DNA of 64,000 nucleotides from Brevibacterium spongiae (GTDB lineage Bacteria > Actinomycetota > Actinomycetes > Actinomycetales > Brevibacteriaceae). The stretch lies in assembly GCF_026168515.1 (NCBI RefSeq), contig NZ_CP093443.1, forward strand, positions 4,092,001 to 4,156,000, written 5' to 3'. Shown here piece by piece: positions 17,717 to 27,377 of the stretch (position 1 is its first letter; every line of letters starts with the position of its first letter). The notes under the pieces were generated by a model, which was given only the letters and a program-made list of their open reading frames with translations, searched no databases and was not told where the DNA came from. A program made the translations under genes and the position numbers.

Positions 17717-18928
17717 ATGGCCGACTCCGCGACGAACGACGAGATCATCGCCTTCCGTCTCAGTGCTCACCACCTCGATGAGCGACTCGATCACAATAGG
17801 CTGGGTGAAGCCGCGGGAGCCTGCGGAATCCAGAACAGTCCTCCCGGTTCCGCACTCACCGCTTTGCACGCACGCGTTGAGAATATGTCCGAGGCAGGTT
17901 TCGCCTCCGCGATCGCCGAGGACAAGTCCCTTGTGCAGACCTGGTGCATGCGCGGCGCGCCGTTCGTCGTCCCGACCTCCGATCTCGCGGTGTTCACCAC
18001 CGGGGTGCTGCCGCAGACAGAGAGAGCTCTGCGACATTTCGTCCTCGGCGTCGAGAAGTCGGTGGACGATCTCGGCCTGGAACTGAGCGATCTCGTCGAT
18101 CGGTCCGAATCCGAGGTGCGCGAGGTTCTGCCGGGGCGGCGGCTGACGATCACGGAACTCGGCGCCGAGGTGGCCGACCGACTCGGCCCCTCCCTGACCA
18201 CCCCACAGCGGAAGGTATGGGAATCCGACGGTCCGTACGCGAAGGGGCAGAGCCTCGGCGCGGGTGTGGTCCATTTCTGCATTCGCCTGCTCACTCTGCG
18301 GCAGGTCCTCTGCTTCGCCCCGCGCGAAGGCAACACGGCACCATTCGTTCTGCTCGACGAGTGGATCGACGAACCCTCGATCACCTCCTCGCAGGCGCCC
18401 GACGGGAACGAGCGGGACCGGGCCAGGGCCGAACTCCTGCGTCGCTACCTGCACTGCTATGGGCCGTCGACGCGTGCCGACTTCGCCGCATGGCTCGGAA
18501 TCCGATCCACTGAGGCGCAACCGTGGTGGGATCTCCTCGACGGGCAGATCACCGAAATCGACTGCGGCCGAAGGGCCTGGATGCTCGCCGAGGATGTCGA
18601 TCGGCTGCACCGGGCCGAACTTCCCCGCGGCGTCCGTCTTCTCCCACCGCACGATCCCTACACTCAGATGCGCGATCGGGAGACGATTGTGCCCAAGGAA
18701 CACCACCGCGAGGTCTGGAAGACCGTCGGCGATCCCGGGACGCTCCTCGTCGACGGCAGAATCGTCGGCACCTGGAGGGTGCGGAAGCAGAATCGACGAC
18801 TGAACATCAGGTTTGCTCCGTTCGGCACAGTCTCGACGACTTTGAAGAGAGCGCTGAGGTCGGAAGCGGAGGCGATCGCCGCGCTGCGTGAAGCGAGTGG
18901 CGCCGAGATCGAGTTCTGCTCGGACTGA
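17717..18928 (+). CDS. Winged-helix DNA-binding protein (AlkZ/YcaQ-like)
   Basis: About 403 residues, with the layout of the HTH_42/AlkZ family: helical N-terminal part, LHARVENMSEAGFASAI, a central winged-helix region, and a C-terminal beta-rich part with LLPPHDPYTQMRDR and a DGRIVGTWR segment. E. coli AlkZ unhooks DNA interstrand cross-links, but many relatives are uncharacterised, and the catalytic residues could not be assigned here. ATG 17717 is preferred to GTG 17711 because of the -10 spacing. Confidence 0.8.
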   Translation: MADSATNDEIIAFRLSAHHLDERLDHNRLGEAAGACGIQNSPPGSALTALHARVENMSEAGFASAIAEDKSLVQTWCMRGAPFVVPTSDLAVFTTGVLPQTERALRHFVLGVEKSVDDLGLELSDLVDRSESEVREVLPGRRLTITELGAEVADRLGPSLTTPQRKVWESDGPYAKGQSLGAGVVHFCIRLLTLRQVLCFAPREGNTAPFVLLDEWIDEPSITSSQAPDGNERDRARAELLRRYLHCYGPSTRADFAAWLGIRSTEAQPWWDLLDGQITEIDCGRRAWMLAEDVDRLHRAELPRGVRLLPPHDPYTQMRDRETIVPKEHHREVWKTVGDPGTLLVDGRIVGTWRVRKQNRRLNIRFAPFGTVSTTLKRALRSEAEAIAALREASGAEIEFCSD

Positions 18929-18929
18929 A

Positions 18930-19766
18930 TCAGCCGGTGAGCTCACTGACCAGGGTGCGGGCCAGAGCTCCGAGACGAAACCGCTCGGGGATCACGGTTC
19001 TGATCCCCTGTGCATGCAGCGGAGCCGCGGTGACGGTGCCGACCGCAGCCGCCACCACACCGTCGTTGAACGCCTCGATCACTGCGGGCAGCAGGCCCTG
19101 TTCCTCGGCCGCGGTGAGGAATGCCGCGGCACCAGGGGCCGAGGTGAAGGCGACGGCATCACACTGGCGCTGCGCAACAAGACGGACCGCGTCGACCACA
19201 GCCTTCGGGTCGGGTGCCGGACCCCAGCGGTAGATGACGAGTGAGCGGACGTCGGCGCCTGCCGCGGCGAAGGCCTCATCGAGTCCGTCGGCTCCGGCAC
19301 CGTGATGCTGCACCGCGACCCGCATGCCGTCGACGCCATCGGCGAGGAGGGTCTCCTCGATCTCGGCGCTCGTCTCGGATTCGGCGACCCAGGCGGCGGT
19401 GAGTCCGGCGGCTTGGATCGCTCCTCGTGCCTTGGGGCCGCGGGCGACGATCCGTGCTGCTGAAAGCATCGCGTGCCACTCTTCGCGCAGTCCCGCAGCT
19501 TCGGCCACTTCGCCCCAGCCGGTGAATCCGATGCCGGTCGTGACCACGACGAGGTCGGGTCGGTGGTCGATGAGTTCGCGGGTGCGCGCAACAAGTTCGG
19601 GATCGTCGCTGTGCGGAATGACGGACAGGGTCGGCGCGTGCACGATCTGCGCACCGTGCCTCTCCAGAGCGGAGGCGAGCTGCTCGGCTCGCCGCTGTGC
19701 GGTGAGCACGATACGGCGTCCCGACAGTTCGTCACCGACAGCGGTACGGGGCTGGTTCATGCTCAT
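18930..19766 (-). CDS. hemD: Uroporphyrinogen-III synthase family protein
   Basis: 278 residues with the two alternating HemD halves: GRRIVLTAQRRAEQLASALERHGA at the start, VVTTGIGFTGW, later VRSLVIYRW and a conserved AFTSAPGAAAFLTAA segment. HemD closes hydroxymethylbilane into uroporphyrinogen III. No other heme genes are nearby. Its ATG overlaps the stop of the LysR regulator (ATGA). It might be the pathway enzyme or a HemD-like paralogue; the gene symbol follows the family. Confidence 0.8.
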   Translation of the reverse strand: MSMNQPRTAVGDELSGRRIVLTAQRRAEQLASALERHGAQIVHAPTLSVIPHSDDPELVARTRELIDHRPDLVVVTTGIGFTGWGEVAEAAGLREEWHAMLSAARIVARGPKARGAIQAAGLTAAWVAESETSAEIEETLLADGVDGMRVAVQHHGAGADGLDEAFAAAGADVRSLVIYRWGPAPDPKAVVDAVRLVAQRQCDAVAFTSAPGAAAFLTAAEEQGLLPAVIEAFNDGVVAAAVGTVTAAPLHAQGIRTVIPERFRLGALARTLVSELTG

Positions 19767-20671
19767 ATCCTGGTCCCGGCGCGGCCCTCGAGGGCATTCT
19801 GAAAGGCGAGCATCTGGTCTTTGAGCGCCTGCACGAGAGCCGCGATGGCGGGACGGCGCATCGAGTCGGGGCGCAGAACCATCCAGTAGGGCAGGCGTTC
19901 GGCCACAGTGTCGGGGAAGAGCCGCACGAGATCCGGGTGGAGGTCGGCCATGAAGCAGGGCAGGAACCCGATGCCGGCGCCGGCCCGGGTGGCTTCGACG
20001 TGGACGAAGACGTTGGTCGAGGTCAGCGCGTCCTTCATCTCGGGGAAGAGCCGCCTCGGTGCGTCGAGGTCGTCGACTTGGAGCATGGAATCGACGAAGT
20101 ACACGAGGCGGTGATCGCTCAGTTCCTCCACCGAAGCGGGAGTGCCCTGGGTGTCCAGGTATTCACGCGAGGCGTAGAGTCCGAGTTCGTAGTCGCCGAG
20201 TTCGATCGCCTCCGCCCGGTGCACGCGCGGTTCGCCGACGACGACCTCGATGTCGAGCCCCGATCGCTGTTGCAGTGCCTGCCGGGTGACTGTCACGATC
20301 TCCACGCTCAGTCCGGGGTGCCGGCGCCGCAGCTTCGCCGCCGCCGGGGAGGCGATATAGGCGCTGAACCCATCGGTGGCCGTCATGCGCACGACTCCGG
20401 TGACCGCGTCCGGTCCCTGCCCTGTGTTGCCGAGCTCAGCGACTGCGGTCTCCATCTGCTCGGCCACGGTGACGGCTTTCTGTCCGAGTTCGGTCAGCTC
20501 CCAGCCGTCCTCGGATCGGGCCAGGACCCGCCCGCCGAGTGACTTCTCCAAGGCGGCGATGCGTCGTGAGACCGTCGAGTGGGTCAGTCCCAGGTTGTGG
20601 GCGGCCGTCGTGAACTTGGAGGCGCGGGAAACGGCGAGCAGGACGAGCAGGTCATTGGGAGTGGTGTCCAT
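19763..20671 (-). CDS. LysR-family transcriptional regulator
   Basis: N-terminal winged helix (DLLVLLAVSRASKFTTAAHNLGLTHSTVSRRIAALEKSLGGRVL) and a C-terminal type 2 periplasmic-binding-like effector domain. Together about 303 residues. Translated with hemD through a 4-base overlap, unusual for LysR proteins, which are normally divergent from their target. TACTAT lies seven bases before ATG 20671; ATG 20680 or GTG 20689 are alternatives. Confidence 0.9.
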   Translation of the reverse strand: MDTTPNDLLVLLAVSRASKFTTAAHNLGLTHSTVSRRIAALEKSLGGRVLARSEDGWELTELGQKAVTVAEQMETAVAELGNTGQGPDAVTGVVRMTATDGFSAYIASPAAAKLRRRHPGLSVEIVTVTRQALQQRSGLDIEVVVGEPRVHRAEAIELGDYELGLYASREYLDTQGTPASVEELSDHRLVYFVDSMLQVDDLDAPRRLFPEMKDALTSTNVFVHVEATRAGAGIGFLPCFMADLHPDLVRLFPDTVAERLPYWMVLRPDSMRRPAIAALVQALKDQMLAFQNALEGRAGTRI

Positions 20672-20713
20672 GCCTGCCATAGTAGGCACATCCGATCACA
20701 TCGCCGTGATTCC

Positions 20714-21415
20714 TCAGCGCACGTTCTGCGATGAGGGCGAGCGCGTCCATCGCAGCAGCACGACGATGAAGCAGATGAGGAACACGATCCCCGAGGTGAC
20801 CAGGCCGGTGGCGAGGATGCCGATGTCGGCGGCGAAGTCGACGTCATCGACCGGTTTGGTCGGTGCCTTCCCTTCCGGATCGATGAGGACGGAGACCACA
20901 TCCCCTTCGTCGAAGTCATCGAAGCCGTCCTTGCCGCGGTAGATCATCGGTTCGGCGACCGGAGTGCCGTCGGTGCGTTCGAGCGTGTAGGTGTGTGTGA
21001 AGACCTTCCGTGGGTGTCTGCCGTTCGAGTCACGCGCGACCTTCACGTCGACCTCGTGATCGACGACGACCACCTCGGCGACTTCACCCGCCTGGGACAG
21101 TGCCACATCCTCGGCGAGCATGACCGTGCCGATGAGGGCGATCGCGACGACGGGCCCCGTGTACCAGTACGCCCCGGTGTGTCCCATGATTCCTCGCATC
21201 GCCAAGGTGACGCCGACGAAGACAAGGCAGCCGAGGATGATGGTGACCAGCAGCACGGAGGGGAACAGATACCCGATCGCGAAGACCAGACCGATGCCGA
21301 CGACGAAGACGGCACCGGTGACAACGATGCTCAGCGGGTTCCTGCTGCCCCGGTTCCAGCGGCGATCGGCCCTGTTGCCGTACGCCGCGGCGCTGCGCAT
21401 CCGACCACTGTCCAT
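20714..21415 (-). CDS. DUF3592-like membrane protein
   Basis: About 233 residues. Basic N-terminus, three hydrophobic helices (about 28-48, 52-70, 84-102), a soluble beta-rich segment with EVDVKVARDSNGRHPRKVFTHTYTLE and GDVVSVLIDPEGKAP, then a last helix. This matches the DUF3592 layout. The start overlaps the dnaB stop (TGATG), so it is in one transcript with dnaB. Function unknown. Confidence 0.7.
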   Translation of the reverse strand: MDSGRMRSAAAYGNRADRRWNRGSRNPLSIVVTGAVFVVGIGLVFAIGYLFPSVLLVTIILGCLVFVGVTLAMRGIMGHTGAYWYTGPVVAIALIGTVMLAEDVALSQAGEVAEVVVVDHEVDVKVARDSNGRHPRKVFTHTYTLERTDGTPVAEPMIYRGKDGFDDFDEGDVVSVLIDPEGKAPTKPVDDVDFAADIGILATGLVTSGIVFLICFIVVLLRWTRSPSSQNVR

Positions 21416-22752
21416 CACTGCGGCATGTTGACGAACCGGGACTTCGCGCCCTGGAACGCCACGGGGATGTCCATCGTCGGACCGGCACGGTGCTTGGCGA
21501 CGATGATGTCGGCCTCGCCGGCACGTTCGTGTTCCTTGTCGTACATGTCCTCACGGTGGATGAGGAGGACCATATCCGCGTCCTGCTCGATCGAACCGGA
21601 TTCACGCAGATCGGAGATCATCGGCCGTTTGTCGGTGCGCTGCTCGCTGCCGCGGTTGAGCTGGGAAAGAGCGATGACCGGGACTTCGAGTTCCTTGGCC
21701 AGCAGTTTGAGCGAACGCGAGAACTCCGAGACCTCCTGCTGGCGGGATTCGACGCGTTTGCCCGAGGACATCAGCTGCAGGTAGTCCACGCAGACCATCT
21801 GCAGATTGTGCTGCTGTTTGAGGCGTCGGCATTTCGCACGGATCTCGGTCAGGGCCATGTTCGGCGAATCGTCGACGAACAGGGGCGCATTGTTGATGCG
21901 GGCCTCGGTCGCGGCCAGGGTCGTCCAGTCGTGCGGGCTGAGTTCGCCGCGGCGCAGGTTCTGCAGCGGGATCTCCGATTCGGCCGAGAGCAGACGCATG
22001 ACGAGCTCGTTCTTGCCCATCTCGAGGGAGAAGAACACAGCGGCAGCATCGTTGTGGATCGCCGCCGAACGGATGAAGTCGAGCGCCAGCGTCGACTTGC
22101 CGACGCCGGGGCGGGCGGCGATGACGATCATCGTGCCAGGGTGCAGACCGTTGGTGAGGTTGTCGAACTCGGTGAAGCCGGTGGGCACACCCGCGGTCTG
22201 GCCATCGGTGTTGCCGTTGCGTTCGATCTCCTGGGCCACCTCGCCGAGGATGTCGGAGAGGATGACGTAATCCTCGGTGGTGTGGCGTTCGGTGACCTTG
22301 TAGATCTCCGCCTGCGCTGAGTTCACGACGTCATCGGTGTCGCCTTCGGCGTCGTAGCCCATCTGCACGATCCGGGTGCCGGCCTCGACGAGGCGGCGCA
22401 GCACGGCCTGTTCGCTGACGATCGCGGCATAGTAGCCGGCGTTGGCAGCGGTCGGGACGGAGGAGATGAGGGTGTGCAGGTAAGCGGCACCGCCGACGCG
22501 GGCGAGGTCGCCGGTCTTCGTCAGGTAGTTCGCCACGGTCACCGAGTCCGCGGGCTCACCGCGGGAGTAGAGGTCGAGGACCGCCTCGTAGATGGTTTCG
22601 TGAGCGGGCTTGTAGAAGTCATCGCCCTTCATCGTCTCGACGCAGTCGGCGATGGCGTCCTTCGACAGAAGCATCGCTCCGAGCACGCTCTGCTCGGCTT
22701 CGACGTCCTGCGGCGGGGTTCTCAGACCGTCATAGCCCTGGTCGTTGCTCAC
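21415..22752 (-). CDS. dnaB: Replicative DNA helicase
   Basis: Hexameric helicase that unwinds DNA ahead of the replisome. N-terminal primase-interacting domain (TPPQDVEAEQSVLGAMLLS) and RecA-like C-terminal domain with Walker A ARPGVGKS (Lys219), LEMGKNELVMRLLSAE, a Walker B-like MVCVDYLQLM and the SQLNRGSE ... MISDLRESGSIEQDAD segment. 445 residues, no intein. In many bacteria it directly follows rplI; here rplI is about 16 kb away. Confidence 0.97.
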   Translation of the reverse strand: MSNDQGYDGLRTPPQDVEAEQSVLGAMLLSKDAIADCVETMKGDDFYKPAHETIYEAVLDLYSRGEPADSVTVANYLTKTGDLARVGGAAYLHTLISSVPTAANAGYYAAIVSEQAVLRRLVEAGTRIVQMGYDAEGDTDDVVNSAQAEIYKVTERHTTEDYVILSDILGEVAQEIERNGNTDGQTAGVPTGFTEFDNLTNGLHPGTMIVIAARPGVGKSTLALDFIRSAAIHNDAAAVFFSLEMGKNELVMRLLSAESEIPLQNLRRGELSPHDWTTLAATEARINNAPLFVDDSPNMALTEIRAKCRRLKQQHNLQMVCVDYLQLMSSGKRVESRQQEVSEFSRSLKLLAKELEVPVIALSQLNRGSEQRTDKRPMISDLRESGSIEQDADMVLLIHREDMYDKEHERAGEADIIVAKHRAGPTMDIPVAFQGAKSRFVNMPQ

Positions 22753-22905
22753 TTGATTTCCTCTTCCTCACAGGCTGATCGGCACCCACCCTCATGTGGT
22801 GCGCTCCAACTGTACCCGGAGACCCGTGGAGGGTCCCACCGACGTGATGCCGACCATCCTAGGGCGCGGTACTGACGCAGACTTCGCCGTCCGAATCGGA
22901 CACCG

Positions 22906-22948
22906 TCACCGAGGCGGCTCCCCCCGATCGGGTGAGCCGCCTCGGTGA
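22906..22948 (-). terminator. Terminator behind the FtsX-like gene
   Basis: Perfect 15-bp inverted repeat TCACCGAGGCGGCTC / GAGCCGCCTCGGTGA with a 13-base loop, 14 bases past the stop of the FtsX-like gene. Confidence 0.65.
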
Positions 22949-22961
22949 TGGTGGGGCTTCG

Positions 22962-24344
22962 TCAGTCCCGTGCCCGCCCGGCCGTGGCTACGGAGTGCAG
23001 GATCGGCTTCGTCAGCTGCAGTCCGCCGCGGATGATCCCGATGCCCACGACCACGGTGAGGAGGATCGTGAGGAACGTGACCGGTTTGAGGACGAGCGCG
23101 GCTCCTGCCAGGGGGAGCACGAGCAGCAGTCCGAGGCCTCCCGCCAGTAGCGACACCCAGATCGCCGGGGCCATGACGGCCCGCACCAGCGCCCGATGCA
23201 AGAGCTCGGGATCGGCGCCGGCGGCGTGGAGGTCGGCGAAGGTGTCCGCGCGGTCGTAGATGTCGGCGACCTGGTTGATCACCGCTGAGACCGCGATGAG
23301 CACGATCGCGATGCCCATGACGAGCAGCACCCCGGTGAACATGTCGTGGAAGAGATGGGTCTCGGCCTCACTCACTCCAGCCTGGGAATCCTCGGCAGCG
23401 TCGATGCCCAGCTGCGACAGGGCGACACCGGATCCGCACACGGCGGCGGTGAAGGCCGCCATCGCAAGACCGGAGACCCGCCGCCAGAATCGCTTCGGCT
23501 CATCGGAGACCAGACGGGCGGCGATGAGGCGCTCGGGCGTGGCCGCTCGGTTGCCGCTGAGATGGGCGAACCAGCGGATGAGGAGCCCGCCGAGAAGATC
23601 GACGACGATGAGTCCGAGGGCGAAGAAGCCGATGACCGCGCCGAGGACGATGCCGACGCCGAGGCCCCCGGCCTGGGTGAGTGTGTACACGATCGGCAGG
23701 AGGATGACGGCGGCGACTGCGACGATGACGCGGCCCAGCGGGAACTTCCGCTCCAGGCTCTTCGTCCGCACTCCCAGCGGGGAGACGGCGACCTTCCGCA
23801 GGCCGATGAGCGCCGAACCGGCACACACTGCGACGAGGAAGGCGACCACAACGAGGATGAGCCAGGCGGGCATGAGCATGTTGCCGTATCCGATGGGCCG
23901 GCCCATGAAGTGGATGAAGCTGACCGGCAGAGCCAGTCCCAGATAGCCGATGACACCGAGGATGATCCCGACCAGTGCCGGCATGAGCGGTTCGGCCACG
24001 GCCAGCGCCGTGATCTGGGAGCGTCGAGCTCCGAGCAGCGACATCGTCGAGAGTCGTTCGTCCTGTCGGCGGGCCGACAGCGTCGCCGAGGCCGAGGCCA
24101 AGGTGGCCGCGGGGATGACGAGGAGGGCCGTGGCCAATGCGGCCAGGGTCTTGTACATGATGTCCATGCCCTCCGCCGCGGGGTCAGGATCCGGTGGGAT
24201 CTGGAAGAACATCCACGTGCCTGCCGCGACAGTGAGGAACAGTGTGGCGCAGGCGAAGAACGCGGCGGCCACGAGCATGGAGCTCGCCGAAGTCAGAGAT
24301 CTGCGTCCGAGAACGAGGGGAACGGTGCGAAACGTGGTGGACAT
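22962..24344 (-). CDS. FtsX-like permease, second of a tandem pair
   Basis: 460 residues, with about ten hydrophobic helices, the MacB/FtsX type of permease. It shares stretches with the neighbouring permease (LSARRQDERLSTMSLLGA, VSPLGVRTKSLERKFPLGRV, INQVADIYDRADTFADLHAAGADP), so the two are diverged duplicates. AAGGAG precedes ATG 24344; the upstream open frame to 24416 overlaps the previous gene and is discounted. With the permease and ATPase upstream it forms an ABC exporter or signalling-type transporter. Substrate unknown. Confidence 0.87.
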   Translation of the reverse strand: MSTTFRTVPLVLGRRSLTSASSMLVAAAFFACATLFLTVAAGTWMFFQIPPDPDPAAEGMDIMYKTLAALATALLVIPAATLASASATLSARRQDERLSTMSLLGARRSQITALAVAEPLMPALVGIILGVIGYLGLALPVSFIHFMGRPIGYGNMLMPAWLILVVVAFLVAVCAGSALIGLRKVAVSPLGVRTKSLERKFPLGRVIVAVAAVILLPIVYTLTQAGGLGVGIVLGAVIGFFALGLIVVDLLGGLLIRWFAHLSGNRAATPERLIAARLVSDEPKRFWRRVSGLAMAAFTAAVCGSGVALSQLGIDAAEDSQAGVSEAETHLFHDMFTGVLLVMGIAIVLIAVSAVINQVADIYDRADTFADLHAAGADPELLHRALVRAVMAPAIWVSLLAGGLGLLLVLPLAGAALVLKPVTFLTILLTVVVGIGIIRGGLQLTKPILHSVATAGRARD

Positions 24345-24355
24345 GAGTGCTCCTT

Positions 24356-25711
24356 TCAGGCCGACGCCGCGGTGACTCGGCGGACGAGGGGCCGTGTGAA
24401 CTGCAGACCCAGCCACACCATCGCGACTCCGGCGACGAGGACGATGGCGACGGTGCCGATGGTGAGCGGATCACCGAGGTCGCCGGCAGAAGCCATGAGG
24501 ACGGCAAGTCCTCCGCCGAGCAGCAGCGAGACGACGGTGACGAGGAGGATCGGCGACATCACGGCCTTCACGGTGACCCGGTGCATCATGGTCTGCGGCA
24601 TTCCGGCGGCGTGGAGTTCACGGTAGGTGTCGGCCCGGTCGAGGATGTCTGCGGCCTGATTGATGGTGGCGGAGACGATGACGAGGATGAAGGCGATGGC
24701 CAGGGTGAGGATGAGTCCGGTGAAGATGTCGTCGCCGAGGTACTGGTACGGGCCGAGGACGGCTCGGTCTTCGGCGGAGAAGTCCTCCTGACCGCTGCGC
24801 ATCATCGCCGTGCCCGTCCCGCCGACGACGGCGATGAAGGTGATCATCGCCAGCCCCGCGACCCGACGCCAGTATTGGCCGGGTGCGTCGGCGACCATTC
24901 CCGCAGCGATCACCGAGGCGGGTCCGCGTGCGGTCTTCCCCGCGATCCCTGCGTGGATGCGGATGCACAGCACCCCGACGACGCTGATGAGCAGGAGGGC
25001 AAGCCCGATGGTGGCGATGCTGTAGAGGATTGTGGCCGTTGTCGACAGCTGCATCTGAGTGGAGATGAAGGTGGCGATGGCGACGACGAGGACGAGCAGG
25101 ATCGCTGTGATCACCCGGGCCAAGGGGAACTTCCGTGCCAGGGATCGGGTGCGCACGCCCAGTGGGGAGACGGTGATCTTGCGCAGGCCCAGCAGAGAGG
25201 CGAGCAGGCAGATGAGGACGAGGCCCGCCACGACGGCTGCGAGCAGCCAAGCGGGCATGAGCAGCGACCGGTAGCCCAGCGGCGCTCCGGTGAAGCTGAT
25301 GAAGCTCAGCGGCCAGGCGGCCAGCAGGTAGCCGCCGATGCCGAGCACGATCCCGAATGCGGCGGGAATGACGGGCTCGGCGACGGCGATGAGCCGGATC
25401 GTGCCGCGGCCGGCGCCGAGGAGGGAGAGGGTGGAGAGGCGTTCGTCCTGCCGGCGGGCGCTCAATTTCGCCGAGGCGACTCCGAGGCTGACGGCGGGAA
25501 CGATGAGGAAGACGGTGGCGAAGATCGCGAGGAGTTGGTAGAGGTCGGCGATCTCGGAGTATCCGGCGACATCGGGGCGGTCGGTGAAGGCCCAGGCACC
25601 GCCGGCGACGGTGAGGAAGATCGTCGAGCAGGCGAAGAAGGCGATGCCCACGAGCTTCGCGGTCGTCGAGGTCAGGGACTGGCGGGACAGGAGGATGGGA
25701 AGGACGTTCAT
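24356..25711 (-). CDS. FtsX-like permease, first of a tandem pair
   Basis: 451 residues, polytopic, with the FtsX domain in two halves (LSARRQDERLSTLSLLGAG and INQAADILDRADTYRELHAAGMP), paralogous to its neighbour. Its ATG overlaps the ATPase stop at 25711 and its stop is 11 bases before the next start. Likely heterodimer partner of the second permease. The BceAB-like arrangement often handles peptide antibiotics, but nothing here proves that. Confidence 0.87.
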   Translation of the reverse strand: MNVLPILLSRQSLTSTTAKLVGIAFFACSTIFLTVAGGAWAFTDRPDVAGYSEIADLYQLLAIFATVFLIVPAVSLGVASAKLSARRQDERLSTLSLLGAGRGTIRLIAVAEPVIPAAFGIVLGIGGYLLAAWPLSFISFTGAPLGYRSLLMPAWLLAAVVAGLVLICLLASLLGLRKITVSPLGVRTRSLARKFPLARVITAILLVLVVAIATFISTQMQLSTTATILYSIATIGLALLLISVVGVLCIRIHAGIAGKTARGPASVIAAGMVADAPGQYWRRVAGLAMITFIAVVGGTGTAMMRSGQEDFSAEDRAVLGPYQYLGDDIFTGLILTLAIAFILVIVSATINQAADILDRADTYRELHAAGMPQTMMHRVTVKAVMSPILLVTVVSLLLGGGLAVLMASAGDLGDPLTIGTVAIVLVAGVAMVWLGLQFTRPLVRRVTAASA

Positions 25712-26448
25712 CAGTGCGCGACATCCTGCATGGCCGAGTCGGCGACGATGCGACCGTCGGCGAGTCGGACGACTCGGGAGCAGCGGGCGGCGACGTTCTC
25801 ATCATGAGTGACGACGACGAGAGTGGATCCGCGGCCGGTCGTGGAGCTCAGCAGCTCGGTGAGCACTTCGGAGGAGGTGCGTGAGTCGAGGGCTCCGGTC
25901 GGTTCGTCGGCGAAGGTGACGACGGGCTGGGTGACCTGGGCGCGGGCGATCGCGACTCTTTGGGCCTGACCTCCGGAGAGCTGACCGATCCGCTTGTTCA
26001 GATGCTCGGTCAATCCGAGGCGGTCGAGCCAGGCTCGAGCATGCGCGGTGGCATCGGCCCGGTTCATGCCTGCGAGCATGGCGGCGAGCGCGACATTGTC
26101 GACGGCGGTGAGTTCGGGCAGGAGCAGTCCCTGCTGGAAGACGAAGCCGAATACTTCGCGGCGCAGGGCGGTACGGCCGGATTCTTTGAGTGAAGTGATA
26201 TCGGCGGCTGCGCTGCGGTCGGTCGGGGCGAGACGGATGCGGCCGTCGTCGGGACTGATGATGCCGGCCAGGCAGTGCAGGAGGGTGGTCTTGCCCGAAC
26301 CGGAGGGTCCCATGATCGCCAGTGATTCGCCGAGGCCGATCGTGAGGTCGACTCCGGCGAGAGCGTAGGTCTGATTGAAGTGTTTGGTGACGTTTCCGGC
26401 GGTGATGATGGTGGGAAGCTGCTGTGCAGGATGCTGTGAAGAAGTCAT
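25711..26448 (-). CDS. ABC transporter ATP-binding protein (MacB/LolD type)
   Basis: 245 residues. Walker A GPSGSGKT, Q-loop FGFVFQQGLLLPELTAVDN, signature LSGGQAQRVAIARA, Walker B VTFADEPTGALD and H-loop VVTHD. This drives the two FtsX-like permeases behind it. ATG 26448 is chosen; a longer frame to 26652 carries no domain and runs into the leader of the VOC gene. The H-box sequence and the tight coupling (overlap of one base with the permease start) are typical. Confidence 0.93.
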   Translation of the reverse strand: MTSSQHPAQQLPTIITAGNVTKHFNQTYALAGVDLTIGLGESLAIMGPSGSGKTTLLHCLAGIISPDDGRIRLAPTDRSAAADITSLKESGRTALRREVFGFVFQQGLLLPELTAVDNVALAAMLAGMNRADATAHARAWLDRLGLTEHLNKRIGQLSGGQAQRVAIARAQVTQPVVTFADEPTGALDSRTSSEVLTELLSSTTGRGSTLVVVTHDENVAARCSRVVRLADGRIVADSAMQDVAH

Positions 26449-26620
26449 GTCTCCATGCTTCCTCTCGGCCGCCGAGCCGGCCATGAAGTCAGCCAAAAGG
26501 TGCGGAGGGGAAAACCCAACATCTCTTGGCGGAAAGCCGAATTCGGGCACCGGGCTTGATAGTCTCCAGACACCACGACATCGACCGCGCCGACACACGA
26601 CCGGAACCCGAGGAGTCATC

Positions 26621-27010
26621 ATGAAGATCAACTGGACGTCCATCTTCGTCACCGACCAGCAGAAGGCCCTGGACTTCTACACGGGCACCCTCGGCTTCGT
26701 GCTCAAGCACGATATCGACATGGGCGGTCCGCGGTGGCTGACCGTCGTCTCACCCGAGGACCCGGACGGTGTCGAGATCGTCCTCGAACCCAACTCGCAT
26801 CCTGCGGTGGTGCCGTTCACCGAGGCGCTCGTGGCCGATGGGATCCCGATGAATCAGTTCGCCGTCGACGACGTCCAAGCCGAATACGAACGGCTGCAGA
26901 GCCTCGGGGTCACCTTCACTCAGGAGCCCACGACGATGGGTCCGATCACCACGGCCGTCCTCGACGACACGGTCGGCAACCTCATTCAGCTCGTCCACCA
27001 GGCCGAGTGA
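26621..27010 (+). CDS. VOC (glyoxalase/bleomycin-resistance) family protein
   Basis: 129 residues, one pair of beta-alpha-beta-beta-beta modules: MKINWTSIFVTDQQKALDFYTGTLGF at the start and MGPITTAVLDDTVGNLIQLV at the end. Such proteins bind metals or small hydrophobic ligands; specific reaction unknown. GAGGAG lies five bases upstream of ATG 26621. Confidence 0.88.
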   Translation: MKINWTSIFVTDQQKALDFYTGTLGFVLKHDIDMGGPRWLTVVSPEDPDGVEIVLEPNSHPAVVPFTEALVADGIPMNQFAVDDVQAEYERLQSLGVTFTQEPTTMGPITTAVLDDTVGNLIQLVHQAE

Positions 27011-27017
27011 CCGTGCG

Positions 27018-27377
27018 TTAGTGTGCCCGTCCGAGTTCTTCGGCCGCCCGACGCAATCGTTTGTCACGCGTCCACAAGAGTGCACCTTCGATGAGCATCA
27101 CCGAGCCCAAGAGGTGTGTATCTGCAACGCTCAGGCCCCGTCCCCACAACGAATGTGACGAGATCAGGAACATGAGCTCTTCGTGAGTGAGAGTGGGGAA
27201 GCGGAACAAGTCCTCGAGGCTGCTGAGGACCTCTTCACGCGAGCGGATCGAACCGAGAGCGAGTTCCTCGATCACTGCAGAATGGCTGCCGACCGCTCCG
27301 TCTTCCAATCGGCGAACTAGCTCTTCATCCCGCTGATGCAGGTGGTCGATCCACACCGAAGTATCGACGAGGATCAT
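27018..27377 (-). CDS. vapC: VapC-family PIN-domain toxin
   Basis: 119-residue PIN ribonuclease. Acidic residues D5, E38, D86 and D105 form the expected Mg2+-binding set (VDTSVWIDHL, IEELALG, LSVADTHLL, WTRDKRL). Cleaves RNA, often tRNA or rRNA, when not held by its antitoxin. Start overlaps the vapB stop by four bases. Confidence 0.92.
   Translation of the reverse strand: MILVDTSVWIDHLHQRDEELVRRLEDGAVGSHSAVIEELALGSIRSREEVLSSLEDLFRFPTLTHEELMFLISSHSLWGRGLSVADTHLLGSVMLIEGALLWTRDKRLRRAAEELGRAH

Noticed and set aside
24347-25807. 486-residue plus-strand frame
   Set aside because: Shadow of the FtsX-like gene; Asp/Glu/Gly-rich artefact.
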